NCBI GenBank assembly: GCA_050186335.1
Contig: JBFWYO010000039.1
Coordinates: forward strand, 1 to 41,593
Direction of reading: 5' to 3'
Source: JBFWYO01 sp050186335
GTDB lineage: Bacteria > Pseudomonadota > Alphaproteobacteria > Bin65
Length of the DNA: 41,593 nt
Part shown: piece by piece, positions 22,446 to 30,423 of the stretch
Layout of the letters: every line of letters starts with the position of its first letter
How positions within the stretch are numbered: the first letter of the stretch is position 1
Position numbers and translations under genes: made by a program
The notes under the pieces: model-generated
The model's input: only the letters and a program-made list of their open reading frames with translations
Told to the model about the DNA's origin: nothing
Database searches by the model: none

Positions 22446-22645
22446 TCAAGCCGCCGTCAGATGCTCGGCCCGCCGTGCACGCAACGCGTCCGGTACCCGG
22501 CATGGCGCGCCGGTCGCGGTGGCGGCATCGAATCCGGTTTCAAATGTGGTCGTGCCGATCTTGACGACGCCGACGGTCGTATCGAACGGTTCATCCGGCC
22601 ACAACGCACGATCGAAGATGGACGGCGGGCGGACAATGCGGTCCA
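22446..22645 (-). pseudogene. Possible remnant of an acyl-CoA thioesterase gene
   Basis: In the 404-bp gap between the two livK genes, one minus-strand frame reads RIVRPPSIFDRALWPDEPFD, then VGVVKIGTTTFETGFDAA and TGAPCRVPDALRARRAEHL before a stop at 22446. The last two parts resemble the C-terminal strand and the TGRPxPVPDALRA tail of hotdog-fold (4HBT) thioesterases, with the strand between them deleted. There is no start codon with a ribosome-binding site, and the frame runs into a terminator. I read it as a decayed fragment; chance resemblance is possible. Confidence 0.35.
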
Positions 22646-22647
22646 CG

Positions 22648-22688
22648 AAAAAACCCGCTTCGCACGACCGCATGCCGCGCGAAGCGGG
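22648..22688 (-). terminator. Intrinsic terminator of livK copy 2
   Basis: A perfect 10-bp stem (cccgcttcgc / gcgaagcggg), a 15-nt loop and a run of six T on the minus strand begin 13 bp after the stop of the second livK. This is a textbook rho-independent terminator. It makes livK copy 2 a separate transcript from livKHMGF. Confidence 0.9.
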
Positions 22689-22701
22689 GCATCGAATCGA
22701 C

Positions 22702-23877
22702 CTACTTCGCCATTTTGCAATCGGGCAGATACGGATCGACCACATCGAGCGCGGCCGGCCCGACCAGCTTGAGGTACAGCTTGCCCTCGGGATTTTTCTC
22801 GACGCGCTGAATCCACATGTCCTGCGTCGGGAAATGGTTGGCATTGAACTTGAACTTGCTGCGCACCGACTTGAAGTCCGCCTTCCGGAAGGCAGCGCGC
22901 AGCTGATCGCGCTTTTTCTCGTCGCCGCCGACCGCCTTCATGGCCGAATCGATGAGCATGATGGCGTCGTATTGTTGCGCCGCGAACGCGGTCGGTTGGC
23001 GCTTGAAGGCCGCGACATACGAAGCGACGAATTTCTTGCTCTCCGGGTTGTCCATCTGCGGGTTCCACGGCCCGTTGACGATGTTGCCGAGCGCCGCATC
23101 GCCCTGGGCATCGAACGTGATCGGATCGGACAACGCGCTGGGCGAGTACAGCTTGACGTTCTGTTTCAGGCCGGACTGCGCGAATTGCTTGACGAAATTG
23201 ATTCCCGAAGCGCCGACATAGAAGACGAACATGCCTTCGGGCTTGACGTCGCGCACCTTGGCCAATTCGGCCGAGAAATCGAGCTGCGCCATGGGCGTGA
23301 ACACCTTGCCGAGGTTCTTGCCTTTGTAATTCTTCTCGGCGGCGCCCACGTGATCCCAGCCGGCCTGAAAATCCATGCCCATGAAATACGCGGTCTTGAC
23401 GCCGGCGTTCGTCATGTAGGTGCCCATCGAGCCGCTCCAGGTGTCGTTCTGGAAACCGACGGCGAAGAAGTCCGGATTGCAGCCCTTGCCCGCGAGCGGC
23501 GACGGCCCCGCATTGGCGCCAATTAGAAAAATGCCGGCTTTGGTGATCGGGCCGACGGTCGCCATCAGCACATTGGACAGGTCCTGGCCGGTGACCATGT
23601 GGACCTTGTCCTTGTCGATCAGTTTGGCTGCCTGTTGCACCGCGACGTCCGGATTGGCCTTGCTGTCGGCGTCGAACACTTTGACCGTGCGGCCGGCGAT
23701 CTTGCCGCCGAGATGCCCGAGCGCCACGTCCACCCCGCGCCGATGTTCGGCGCCAATGCTGCCGAGCGGTCCGGAGAGGGCAACCAGCAAGCCGAGCCGG
23801 AATTCCTCCTGTGCATACGCGGGCGTCGACGCGAGCACGGCGGCGGCCACAGCGACCGCGAAAGTCTTGCGCACCAT
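22702..23877 (-). CDS. LivK-like periplasmic binding protein, copy 2
   Basis: 391 residues from the ATG at 23877, with GGGAGG 6 nt upstream. Signal peptide MVRKTFAVAVAAAVLASTPAYA, then QEEFRLGLLVALSGPLGSIG. It is collinear with copy 1 without large gaps and shares KGCNPDFF-VGFQNDTWSG, GAAEKN, MDNPESKKFVA and the C-terminal VDPYLPDCKMAK against TDPYLPECKMPK. It has its own promoter and terminator, so it likely feeds the same LivHMGF permease with a second ligand or affinity. Differences cluster around residues 220-260 (SGINFVKQFAQSGLKQNVKL against AGINFVKQFAQSGLNKTIKL). Confidence 0.92.
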   Translation of the reverse strand: MVRKTFAVAVAAAVLASTPAYAQEEFRLGLLVALSGPLGSIGAEHRRGVDVALGHLGGKIAGRTVKVFDADSKANPDVAVQQAAKLIDKDKVHMVTGQDLSNVLMATVGPITKAGIFLIGANAGPSPLAGKGCNPDFFAVGFQNDTWSGSMGTYMTNAGVKTAYFMGMDFQAGWDHVGAAEKNYKGKNLGKVFTPMAQLDFSAELAKVRDVKPEGMFVFYVGASGINFVKQFAQSGLKQNVKLYSPSALSDPITFDAQGDAALGNIVNGPWNPQMDNPESKKFVASYVAAFKRQPTAFAAQQYDAIMLIDSAMKAVGGDEKKRDQLRAAFRKADFKSVRSKFKFNANHFPTQDMWIQRVEKNPEGKLYLKLVGPAALDVVDPYLPDCKMAK

Positions 23878-23916
23878 TTATATCCTCCCAATTTGTGTGC
23901 CGGCTTATTGACTCAA

Positions 23917-23944
23917 AGTGTAGGGAATATTCCGGTCTGCGCAA
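23917..23944 (-). promoter_or_regulatory. Predicted sigma-70-type promoter of livK copy 2 with palindrome in the spacer
   Basis: On the minus strand, TTGCGC (23939-23944) and TACACT (23917-23922) are 16 bp apart, about 40 bp upstream of the start. The spacer contains the perfect 10-bp palindrome ggaatattcc (23924-23933), a plausible operator. It has the same architecture as the promoter at 22343-22370. Confidence 0.6.
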
Positions 23945-24002
23945 TAGCCGCTCGGCCCGATTCCGCGATGCGCGACGGGCGGGCGGCCGACATGTCGATT
24001 CG

Positions 24003-25064
24003 TCAAATCTCCCTGGCGCGCGGCAGAATCTTGGTTGCGAACACTTCCAGCGATTCCATGACTTCCTTGTTGCCGAGCGAGCCGTAATCGACCAGCAAGC
24101 CGACCTGCGTGACGCCATAGGATTTTAAAATGCGGATGCGCTCCAGCACCCGATCCGGATTGCCCATCATCACGCGGTTCGGGAAATAATTGTCGAACGC
24201 CATCTGGCGCTGGTAGTCCTCGCGCGCAGTATAGCCCTTGTAGGCGGTCGGATCGGGCGGCTTCTTGGCGGCTTCGACGCCGGCCGTGGTGTATTCCAGC
24301 ATCGCCTTGCCCACGCGCGGCTCCAGCAATGCCGCATCGTCGGCACCGTCGACGAAATGCGCGGGGTAGACGCAGCACACTTCGTGATCGCCGACCTTGC
24401 GGCCGTTGGCTTTGAGTGCGTCGAGATACCAGCCCATGCGTTCCTTCGCGGTCGGCATTTCGACGTGATAGGCGACGTACAGGAGATTATAGCCCTCGCG
24501 CGCGGTCCACTCGAAACTCTCCTGGGTCAGGAAACACGCGTTCCAGATCGGCGGATGCGGCTTCTGATAGACCGGCGGCAGGATCGAAAGATTGCTGATC
24601 CTCGGCCGAAACTTGCTTTCGTAGTTCAGCACCGGATTGGCCCATGCTTTCTTGATCAGGTCGACGCCCTCCTCGACCCGCTCGCGGCTGTCCTTCATAT
24701 CGACGCCGAACGCGTCGAACTCGTCGCGCAGGAAACCGCGGCCGACGCCGAGGTCGAACCGTCCCTTCGACAGTTGATCCAGCGTCGCGGCCTGTTCGGC
24801 GACGCGCACGGGATCGTTCAGCGGCAATACGACGGCGCCGGTGCCGAGGCGGATGCGCTCGGTCTTGGCGGCCAAATAGGACAGAAACGTGAAATTCGAC
24901 GGCAGCATGCCGCCGTGGCGGACGAAATGATGCTCGACCATCCAGACATAATCGATGCCGATCTTATCGGCATAGACGATCTGCTCGATCATGTTGCGAT
25001 AATGCGTCTGCACGTCGCGCGCCTGCGACAAGTATGTCGGCAGGTAGAAGAGGCCGAATTTCAT
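24003..25064 (-). CDS. LLM-class flavin-dependent monooxygenase (luciferase-like)
   Basis: 353 residues, TIM-barrel luciferase-like family. MKFGLFYLPTYL, then VWMVEHHF, RIRLGTGAVVLPLNDPVRVA, LDQLSKGRFDLGVGRGF and GNPDRVLERIRILKSYGV are the family's successive landmarks. It uses reduced FMN and O2, supplied by a separate flavin reductase not seen here, to oxidise an organic substrate. The start has a strong GGAGG about 8 nt upstream. It lies 125 bp upstream of livK copy 2 in the same direction, so import of a compound by the Liv system and its oxygenation may be linked (inference). Confidence 0.9.
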   Translation of the reverse strand: MKFGLFYLPTYLSQARDVQTHYRNMIEQIVYADKIGIDYVWMVEHHFVRHGGMLPSNFTFLSYLAAKTERIRLGTGAVVLPLNDPVRVAEQAATLDQLSKGRFDLGVGRGFLRDEFDAFGVDMKDSRERVEEGVDLIKKAWANPVLNYESKFRPRISNLSILPPVYQKPHPPIWNACFLTQESFEWTAREGYNLLYVAYHVEMPTAKERMGWYLDALKANGRKVGDHEVCCVYPAHFVDGADDAALLEPRVGKAMLEYTTAGVEAAKKPPDPTAYKGYTAREDYQRQMAFDNYFPNRVMMGNPDRVLERIRILKSYGVTQVGLLVDYGSLGNKEVMESLEVFATKILPRAREI

Positions 25065-25087
25065 GGACGGTTTCCTCCGGGGGTCGC

Positions 25088-25107
25088 ACTGCGGTCATCG
25101 CCGCAGT
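25088..25107 (-). promoter_or_regulatory. Inverted repeat upstream of the LLM monooxygenase
   Basis: The perfect 7-bp inverted repeat actgcgg-tcatcg-ccgcagt lies 24 bp upstream of the LLM start codon. It may be a repressor operator or a leader hairpin. A TTGCGT hexamer overlaps its upstream edge, but no good -10 box follows. Confidence 0.4.
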
Positions 25108-25177
25108 CACGCAATCTAGCGGGAGGAATGCGCCGTTTCCAAGCGCCGTTCGCGGTCTGCCCGAAATTGCCGCAGGC

Positions 25178-25600
25178 TCAGTCCTGGAGCCGGTCGACCT
25201 TGCGCAAACCCTTGACGGTCGAGCGGATCTTCTTCGATTCGATGCGCCGCTTCTTGGAGCCTTTGGTGGGCTTGGTCGGCCGCCGGTAGACCGGCCGGAC
25301 GGCGGCCGCGCGGATCAGTTCGATCAGACGCTGCAGCGCGTCGCTGCGATTCTGCTGCTGCTGCCGGTGCTGATGGGCGGTCAGCACCAATACGCCGTCG
25401 CGTGTCAGCCGCCGGCCGGCCAGTTTTTCCAGGCGCAGTCGAACGTCGTAGGGCAGGCTCGGCGAGCGGCGCACGTCGAAGCGCAGTTGCACCGCGGTTT
25501 CGACTTTGTTGACGTTCTGCCCGCCGGGACCGGACGCGCGGATGAACCGTTCCTCGATCTCTCGCTCGTCGATGGAGATTTGATCGTTAATGCGGATCAC
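25178..25600 (-). CDS. arfB: Alternative ribosome-rescue peptidyl-tRNA hydrolase ArfB (YaeJ)
   Basis: 140 residues from the GTG at 25600, with AGGGGA upstream. It is a release-factor domain 3-like protein with the catalytic GGQ at residues 26-28 (ASGPGGQNVNKVETAV) and, after a linker, a very basic C-terminal tail (KGSKKRRIESKKIRSTVKG) that inserts into the empty mRNA channel of stalled ribosomes. Length and order match E. coli ArfB, with no codon-recognition domains as in RF1/RF2. Housekeeping-type gene among metabolic genes. It follows the DUF427 gene by 62 bp. Confidence 0.93.
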   Translation of the reverse strand: MIRINDQISIDEREIEERFIRASGPGGQNVNKVETAVQLRFDVRRSPSLPYDVRLRLEKLAGRRLTRDGVLVLTAHQHRQQQQNRSDALQRLIELIRAAAVRPVYRRPTKPTKGSKKRRIESKKIRSTVKGLRKVDRLQD

Positions 25601-25662
25601 GCCGGTCCCCTGGGAATGCGCGCCGGAGCATAACGCGACGGGGGACCCGAGGGGAATCCCGT

Positions 25663-25956
25663 CTAGCCGACCTTCACGCCCTTCCAGAACGCGATGCGGT
25701 TGCGGATCTCCGCGGCCGCCGGTTTCGGATCGGGATAGTACCAGGCCGCGTCCTTGTTCTCGACGCCGCCTACGACGATCGAATAGTAGTGCGCCGTGCC
25801 CTTCCAGCCGCACACGGTTGTCGTATCGCTCGGCTTGAGCAGCGCGCGGTCGACCGCACCCTCGGGAAAATAGTGATTGTTCTCGACCACGACCGTGGCA
25901 TCCGATTGCGCGACCGTGGTTCCGTTCCAAACCGCTTTGACCATCTTCGATGCCAC
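25663..25956 (-). CDS. DUF427 domain protein
   Basis: 97 residues, about the full length of a single DUF427 domain. Conserved features are VKAVWNGTTVAQS, VENNHYFPEGAV, TVCGWKGTAHYYSI and DAAWYYPDPKPAA. The family is small, cytoplasmic and beta-rich with unsettled biochemistry. The start is GTG at 25956, 3 bp after the egtD stop; ATG at 25944 is equally possible and removes only four residues. Being third in the egtB-egtD unit is notable but could be chance. Confidence 0.85.
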   Translation of the reverse strand: MASKMVKAVWNGTTVAQSDATVVVENNHYFPEGAVDRALLKPSDTTTVCGWKGTAHYYSIVVGGVENKDAAWYYPDPKPAAAEIRNRIAFWKGVKVG

Positions 25957-25959
25957 GTT

Positions 25960-26919
25960 CTATCTCGTTTCGAGCCAGTGGACGCTGAACTTGCGATCCG
26001 GATCGCACCACACCGCGCGCGGCTTGAAGCCGGCCCAGGCGGCCAGGCTGCAGAACCCGTCGACGGTGTATTTGTGCGAGTCTTCGGTATGCACGGCCTC
26101 GCCTTCGGCGAACACCACCTCGTTGCCCGCCACGCTCACCGTCTGCCGCTCCAGACTGACCAGATACATCTCGATACGGCGCGCGTACGCGTTGTAGCTG
26201 GCGTAGTGGGCGAACTTGTCGAGGTCGAAATCGGCCTCGAGTTCGCGGTTCGCGCGCGCCAGCAGGTTCTTGTTGAACGCGGCGGTGATGCCGGCGGAAT
26301 CGTTGTAGGCCGCGTGCAGCACGGCCGGATCCTTGACCAGATCGACGCCGACCAGCAAACCGCCGCCGCTCAAAAGGCGCGCCGCGTTCTCGAGAAACCT
26401 TCCGGCTTCGTCGGGCGCGAAATTGCCGATGGTCGAGCCGGGAAAGAAGCCGATACGGCGCTTGCTCCTCGGTTGCAGTTGCTCCAGATCGAGCGGCCGG
26501 GTGAAATCCGCTTCAACCGGCCGGATTTCCAGCTTCGGATATTGCGCCGCCAATTGCGCCGCAACCGCGGCAAGATACTCGCCGGAAATGTCGATCGGCA
26601 CGTAGGCGCGGACGCGATGCAGCGCATCGAGCAGGATCTTGACCTTGGTCAGCGAGCCCGCGCCGAACTCGATGAGTTCGACGTCCGGCCCGATCAGATC
26701 GGCGATTTCGACCGCCCGGTCCTGCAGCAACGCGCATTCGGTCCGCGTCGGATAATATTCCGGCAGCGCGCAAATCCGCTCGAACAATTCCGAACCGGCC
26801 GCATCGTAGAAGAACTTGCACGGAATTCGCTTCGGCGAGCGCGACAGACCGGCCGCGAGCGCATGGGCGAAGTCTTCGCGCTCGCCGGCAACGGCGAGGT
26901 TTCCGAGCAGTACCGTCAT
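25960..26919 (-). CDS. egtD: L-histidine N-alpha-methyltransferase EgtD (ergothioneine synthesis)
   Basis: 319 residues. It trimethylates histidine to hercynine with S-adenosylmethionine, the first step of ergothioneine synthesis. The characteristic opening FFYDAAGSELFERICALPEYYPTR (about 37-59) is present, as are TECALL, the SAM-binding EFGAGSLTK (84-92), GFFPGSTIGNF and the C-terminal YNAYARRIEMYLVS with HKYTVDGF. ATG at 26919 is preceded by GGAGGA and overlaps the egtB stop by 4 nt (ATGA), so the two are co-translated. A longer in-frame opening to 27282 runs antisense-like through egtB and is not real. Confidence 0.95.
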   Translation of the reverse strand: MTVLLGNLAVAGEREDFAHALAAGLSRSPKRIPCKFFYDAAGSELFERICALPEYYPTRTECALLQDRAVEIADLIGPDVELIEFGAGSLTKVKILLDALHRVRAYVPIDISGEYLAAVAAQLAAQYPKLEIRPVEADFTRPLDLEQLQPRSKRRIGFFPGSTIGNFAPDEAGRFLENAARLLSGGGLLVGVDLVKDPAVLHAAYNDSAGITAAFNKNLLARANRELEADFDLDKFAHYASYNAYARRIEMYLVSLERQTVSVAGNEVVFAEGEAVHTEDSHKYTVDGFCSLAAWAGFKPRAVWCDPDRKFSVHWLETR

Positions 26920-28199
26920 GCGTCCTCCGCTAATCGTATGCCGCTGAATTGCCAACGCGCCTGGGGCGGAAAAAAATTGCGATACGTGGCGCGCGTGTGC
27001 CCAGTCGGCGTCGCGCACGAGCCGCCGCGCAGCACCAATTGGCCGATCATGAATTTGCCGTTGTACTCGGCGGTCGGTCCGGCGTAGGGACGAAAGCCGG
27101 GATACGGGTCGTACGACGAACGGGTCCACTGCCAGACCGAATCGAACATCTGCACGAGTCCCGTGCCGGCCTCGGCGACGGTCGGGTGCGGCCGCGCCGG
27201 ATCGAACGGCCGGCCATGCGACGGCGCGTTCGCCGCCGCGGCTTCCCATTCGAACTCCGTCGGCAAGCGCTTGCCGGCCCACGCCGCGTACGCGGCGGCT
27301 TCGTAGAAGCTGACGTGCGCCACGGGTTCGTCGTCATTCAGGCGCTTCACGCCGTGCAGCGTGAACACAGGCTGTGCATCGGCCTGTTCGGTCAGCCAAT
27401 ACAGCGGCGCCGACCATTGCTGCGCCTGCACCGCAGCCCACCCGTCCGACAGCCAGAATTCCGGCCGGCGATAGCCGCCGTCTGCGATGAAGGCGCGATA
27501 TTCGCCGCACGTCACCGGCCGCGAGGCCAGGCGATACGGACGCAGCAAAGCGCGATGGCGCGGATACTCGTTATCGAAGCCGAATCCGCCGCCGGCGTGG
27601 CCGATCTCGACGATGCCGCCGGCATGCTCGATCCAATGCAACGGCGGCGCCGATTGCACCGCATCCGGCTGCGCCGGCGTATACGCCGGCAGCAGTGGAT
27701 TGCACGACAGCGCGTGTTTGATATCGGTCAGTATTAATTCTTGGTGCTGCTGTTCGTGATGCAGGCCGAGCTCGATCAGATCGATCGCGCCCGGAGCCGC
27801 TTTTCTCTCCGGACCGGCGGCAAACTCGCGCATCGCGGCATCGACGTGGCGCCGATAGGCGAACACTTCATCGACCGTCGGCCGGGTCAGCATGCCGCGC
27901 GAGGGCCGCGGATGGCGCGGCCCGAGCGCCTCGTAGTAAGAATTGAACAGATAGGCGAACCGCTCGTCGAAGCGGCGATAACCGCGCGCGTGCTGCAACA
28001 AGACGACGGTTTCGAAGAACCACGTGGTATGGGCCAGGTGCCATTTTGTCGGGCTGGCATCCGGCATGGATTGAATGCACTGATCTTCCGGTCCCAGCGG
28101 AACAGTCAAGAATTCGGTCATCGCGCGCACCGCGGCGTAACGCGCGCCCAGATCGGCATGCGTGTCCGATTGAACTGGAAATGCCGGCCGATGCTGCAT
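26916..28199 (-). CDS. egtB: Hercynine sulfoxide synthase EgtB (ergothioneine synthesis)
   Basis: 427 residues from the ATG at 28199 (MQHRPAFPVQ). It joins hercynine to a thiol (gamma-glutamylcysteine or cysteine) using Fe(II) and O2. The N-terminal DinB-like domain provides the three iron histidines: His54 in WHLAHTTWFFE, and His148/His152 in HHEQQHQE (HX3HXE). The C-terminal half (about 185-427) is an FGE-sulfatase/C-type-lectin domain with NEYPRH, RPVTCGEYRAFIADGGY, LPTEFEWEAAA and the terminal RGGSCATP...RNFFPPQARWQFSGIRL. It is the first gene of egtB-egtD. No egtA, egtC or egtE is adjacent, as in many proteobacteria, where the C-S lyase is encoded elsewhere. Confidence 0.95.
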   Translation of the reverse strand: MQHRPAFPVQSDTHADLGARYAAVRAMTEFLTVPLGPEDQCIQSMPDASPTKWHLAHTTWFFETVVLLQHARGYRRFDERFAYLFNSYYEALGPRHPRPSRGMLTRPTVDEVFAYRRHVDAAMREFAAGPERKAAPGAIDLIELGLHHEQQHQELILTDIKHALSCNPLLPAYTPAQPDAVQSAPPLHWIEHAGGIVEIGHAGGGFGFDNEYPRHRALLRPYRLASRPVTCGEYRAFIADGGYRRPEFWLSDGWAAVQAQQWSAPLYWLTEQADAQPVFTLHGVKRLNDDEPVAHVSFYEAAAYAAWAGKRLPTEFEWEAAAANAPSHGRPFDPARPHPTVAEAGTGLVQMFDSVWQWTRSSYDPYPGFRPYAGPTAEYNGKFMIGQLVLRGGSCATPTGHTRATYRNFFPPQARWQFSGIRLAEDA

Positions 28200-28486
28200 C
28201 AAAAATCCTTGCGATCGAAACGATATGCCGCCTGCCCCATAAAGACGCAATATCTTGCGCCTAATTCGCGAAAACGAACGATACAAGACGCGATGCGCTA
28301 AGCAAAACGTCGGCCTATTCGAATTGTTCCTTGCGAACTGCGCGAGATTCGTACGGCGCCCCTGGCGCAGCGGTTCATATTGGCATGCGAGCCGCAAATG
28401 GCAAGTCACGGAATCCGGCTGTTCCCAGCCATGCGCAAATGCTATGCAGCGCGCGAGATCGCGTAACACAACGGAACGAGTGCAGG
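28200..28486. promoter_or_regulatory. Divergent promoter region between egtB and the FAH-family gene
   Basis: The 287-bp gap is lower in GC than its surroundings around 28240-28330. It includes the inverted repeat cgcaa-tatc-ttgcg (28246-28259), a candidate operator 47 bp upstream of egtB. Short in-frame openings here have no ribosome-binding site. No RNA gene is seen. Confidence 0.4.
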
Positions 28487-29338
28487 ATGCGTCTGGCGAG
28501 CTATCAATATGGCGGTCGCAGCCGCTACGGCGTGGTCAACGGCGATCGGATTCAGGACCTGACGTCGGCCGACGGCGCTTGGCCGGATCTGAAATCGGCG
28601 CTGACCAAATGCGACTGGGTCGAGCTGGCGGCCCTGGCCGCGCGCGCGCGCGAAACCCACGATGCGGCGCGGGTCGAATATCTGCCGGTGATTCCCAATC
28701 CGGGGAAGATCATGTGTGCCGGCGTCAACTACCCGGCACATATTTTAGGCGACGCCACGCCGGCGAAATATCCATCGCTGTTCATTCGTGTGCCGTCGTC
28801 GCTGGTCGGGCACAATGCGCCGGTGGTCAAGCCGCCCGAAAGCGATCAGTACGATTATGAGGGTGAGCTGGCGGTCATCATCGGCAAACCCGGCCGCCGG
28901 ATTTCCGAAGCCGACGCGCTCAAGCACGTCGCCGGCTACACCTGCGCCAACGACGGTTCGGCGCGCGATTGGCAGCGCCATGCGGGGCCGCCGACGGCGG
29001 GCAAGAATTTCGAGCGCAGCGGATCGATCGGGCCGTGGCTCGCCTCGCCCGACGAGGTCGGCGATCCGGCGGCGCTCACCCTGGTCACCCGGATCAACGA
29101 CGTCGAACGCCAGCGAGACTCCGTCGGCCGCATGCATTTTTCCGTGCCGCAGCTGATCGTCTATATCAGCACGATCACGACGCTCGAAACCGGCGATATC
29201 ATTCTGACCGGCTCGCCGACCGGCACCGGTTTCAGCCTGAAACCGCCGATTTTCCTGGCGCCCGGCGATGCGATCGAAATCGAAATCGAACGCGTCGGCA
29301 CGCTGCGCAACGCGGTCGTCGCCGAAACCACCGCCTAG
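28487..29338 (+). CDS. Fumarylacetoacetate hydrolase (FAH) family enzyme
   Basis: 283 residues from the ATG at 28487 (MRLASYQYGGRSRYGVVNGD), with AGG just upstream. The in-frame start at 28331 would add a 52-residue stretch with no family similarity. It has the short N-terminal domain followed by the FAH fold. The metal site shows YDYEGELAVIIG with Glu125 and Glu127, and Asp156 in CANDGSARDWQ. ILTGSPTGTGF and APGDAIEIEIERVGTLRN close the domain. Relatives include 2-hydroxyhepta-2,4-diene-1,7-dioate isomerase, acylpyruvate hydrolase and oxaloacetate decarboxylase, all used after ring cleavage. It precedes a type I extradiol dioxygenase gene by 131 bp, supporting a role in aromatic catabolism. 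Confidence 0.88.
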   Translation: MRLASYQYGGRSRYGVVNGDRIQDLTSADGAWPDLKSALTKCDWVELAALAARARETHDAARVEYLPVIPNPGKIMCAGVNYPAHILGDATPAKYPSLFIRVPSSLVGHNAPVVKPPESDQYDYEGELAVIIGKPGRRISEADALKHVAGYTCANDGSARDWQRHAGPPTAGKNFERSGSIGPWLASPDEVGDPAALTLVTRINDVERQRDSVGRMHFSVPQLIVYISTITTLETGDIILTGSPTGTGFSLKPPIFLAPGDAIEIEIERVGTLRNAVVAETTA

Positions 29339-29469
29339 ACGCGATGCGAAATCCAGATTGCGTGCCCGACCATCCTCGCCCTTGCGTCGCGGGCGCGGAA
29401 CGGCTGGAATAGGTGCAATCGACGCGTTCGCCGGACGGAATAAAAGAATCACCCTATCGGGAGGAAACG

Positions 29470-30417
29470 ATGCCGATCGTCAAAGTCAGCGACATTGCCT
29501 ATTGCCGCCTGCAATCGCCGAGTCTCGACCAGGCTGAGGAATTCTTGACCAGTTTCGGCATGAAGGTCGCGGCACGCACGAAGGATCGCCTGTTCATGCG
29601 CGGCACCGACCCGAGCCCGCGCATTCACGTGACGCATCTGGGCCCGTCGAAATTCATCGGCCTGGCGTACTATGTCGACACCGAAGAGGATTTGAAGAAA
29701 TTCGCCAAGGCGCCCGGCGCCACAGGCATCGAGAACGTCGACGAGCCGGGCGGCGGCAAGCGCGTGCGCGTGAAGGATCCGAACGGCTACGACATCGAAG
29801 TCGTCTGGGGCATGCAGCCGGTGGAAAAGCTGCCGACGCGGCGCAATATCGTCAACACCGGCGAAGACAAATACAAGCGCGTCGGCGAAGTCATGCGCCT
29901 GCCGCGCGGACCTTCCGAGGTCAAACGCATCGCTCACGCGGTGATCATGACGCAGGACGCGCGCGCCAAGACGCAATGGTATCGCGACACGCTGGGTTTC
30001 GTCTGTTCGGACGACGTCTATGTCGGCACCAAGGACAATGTGATCGCGTCGTTCAATCGCTGCGACCGCGGCGAGAAATATGTCGATCACCACGTCTTTC
30101 TCTGCCTCGAAGGTCCGATAACCGGCCTCAATCACGTTTCGTTCGAAGTGCAGAGCATCGACGACGTGATGCTAGGGCACGAGCATCTGGTCAAGGCCAA
30201 CAAGTACAAGCATGTGTGGGGCATCGGCCGGCACCTGCTCGGCAGCCAGGTATTCGACTACTGGCAGGACCCGTGGAGCCGCGTGCACGAGCATTGGGCC
30301 GACACGGACGTGCTCAACAACGCCGCGCAAGCGAATCTATGGCCGGCCGAAGAAGGCCTCAATTCGCAATGGGGCGATCCGGCGCCGATGGAATTCATCC
30401 AGCACGCGACGCCCTAG
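29470..30417 (+). CDS. Type I extradiol ring-cleavage dioxygenase (VOC family, catechol 2,3-dioxygenase-like)
   Basis: 315 residues from the ATG at 29470, preceded by GGGAGGAAAC; the opening from 29413 lacks such a site. Two-domain vicinal-oxygen-chelate enzyme. The N-terminal half (about 5-115) ends KDPNGYDIEVVWG, and the catalytic C-terminal half carries the 2-His-1-Glu set His156 (IAHAVIM), His222 (GLNHVSFEV) and Glu274 (VHEHWAD). GSQVFDYWQDPW is the family's substrate-side signature. It should cleave a catecholic compound next to its hydroxyls. It is probably co-transcribed with the FAH-family gene. This is the second, unrelated ring-cleavage dioxygenase in the window besides LigAB at 16.5 kb. 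Confidence 0.9.
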   Translation: MPIVKVSDIAYCRLQSPSLDQAEEFLTSFGMKVAARTKDRLFMRGTDPSPRIHVTHLGPSKFIGLAYYVDTEEDLKKFAKAPGATGIENVDEPGGGKRVRVKDPNGYDIEVVWGMQPVEKLPTRRNIVNTGEDKYKRVGEVMRLPRGPSEVKRIAHAVIMTQDARAKTQWYRDTLGFVCSDDVYVGTKDNVIASFNRCDRGEKYVDHHVFLCLEGPITGLNHVSFEVQSIDDVMLGHEHLVKANKYKHVWGIGRHLLGSQVFDYWQDPWSRVHEHWADTDVLNNAAQANLWPAEEGLNSQWGDPAPMEFIQHATP

Positions 30418-30423
30418 CCGAGA

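Noticed and set aside
22457..24118. 553-codon minus-strand open frame over livK copy 2
   Set aside because: It is out of frame with the clear binding protein, Arg-rich, and has no signal peptide or domain. Only a different, short frame in 22446-22645 seemed protein-like.
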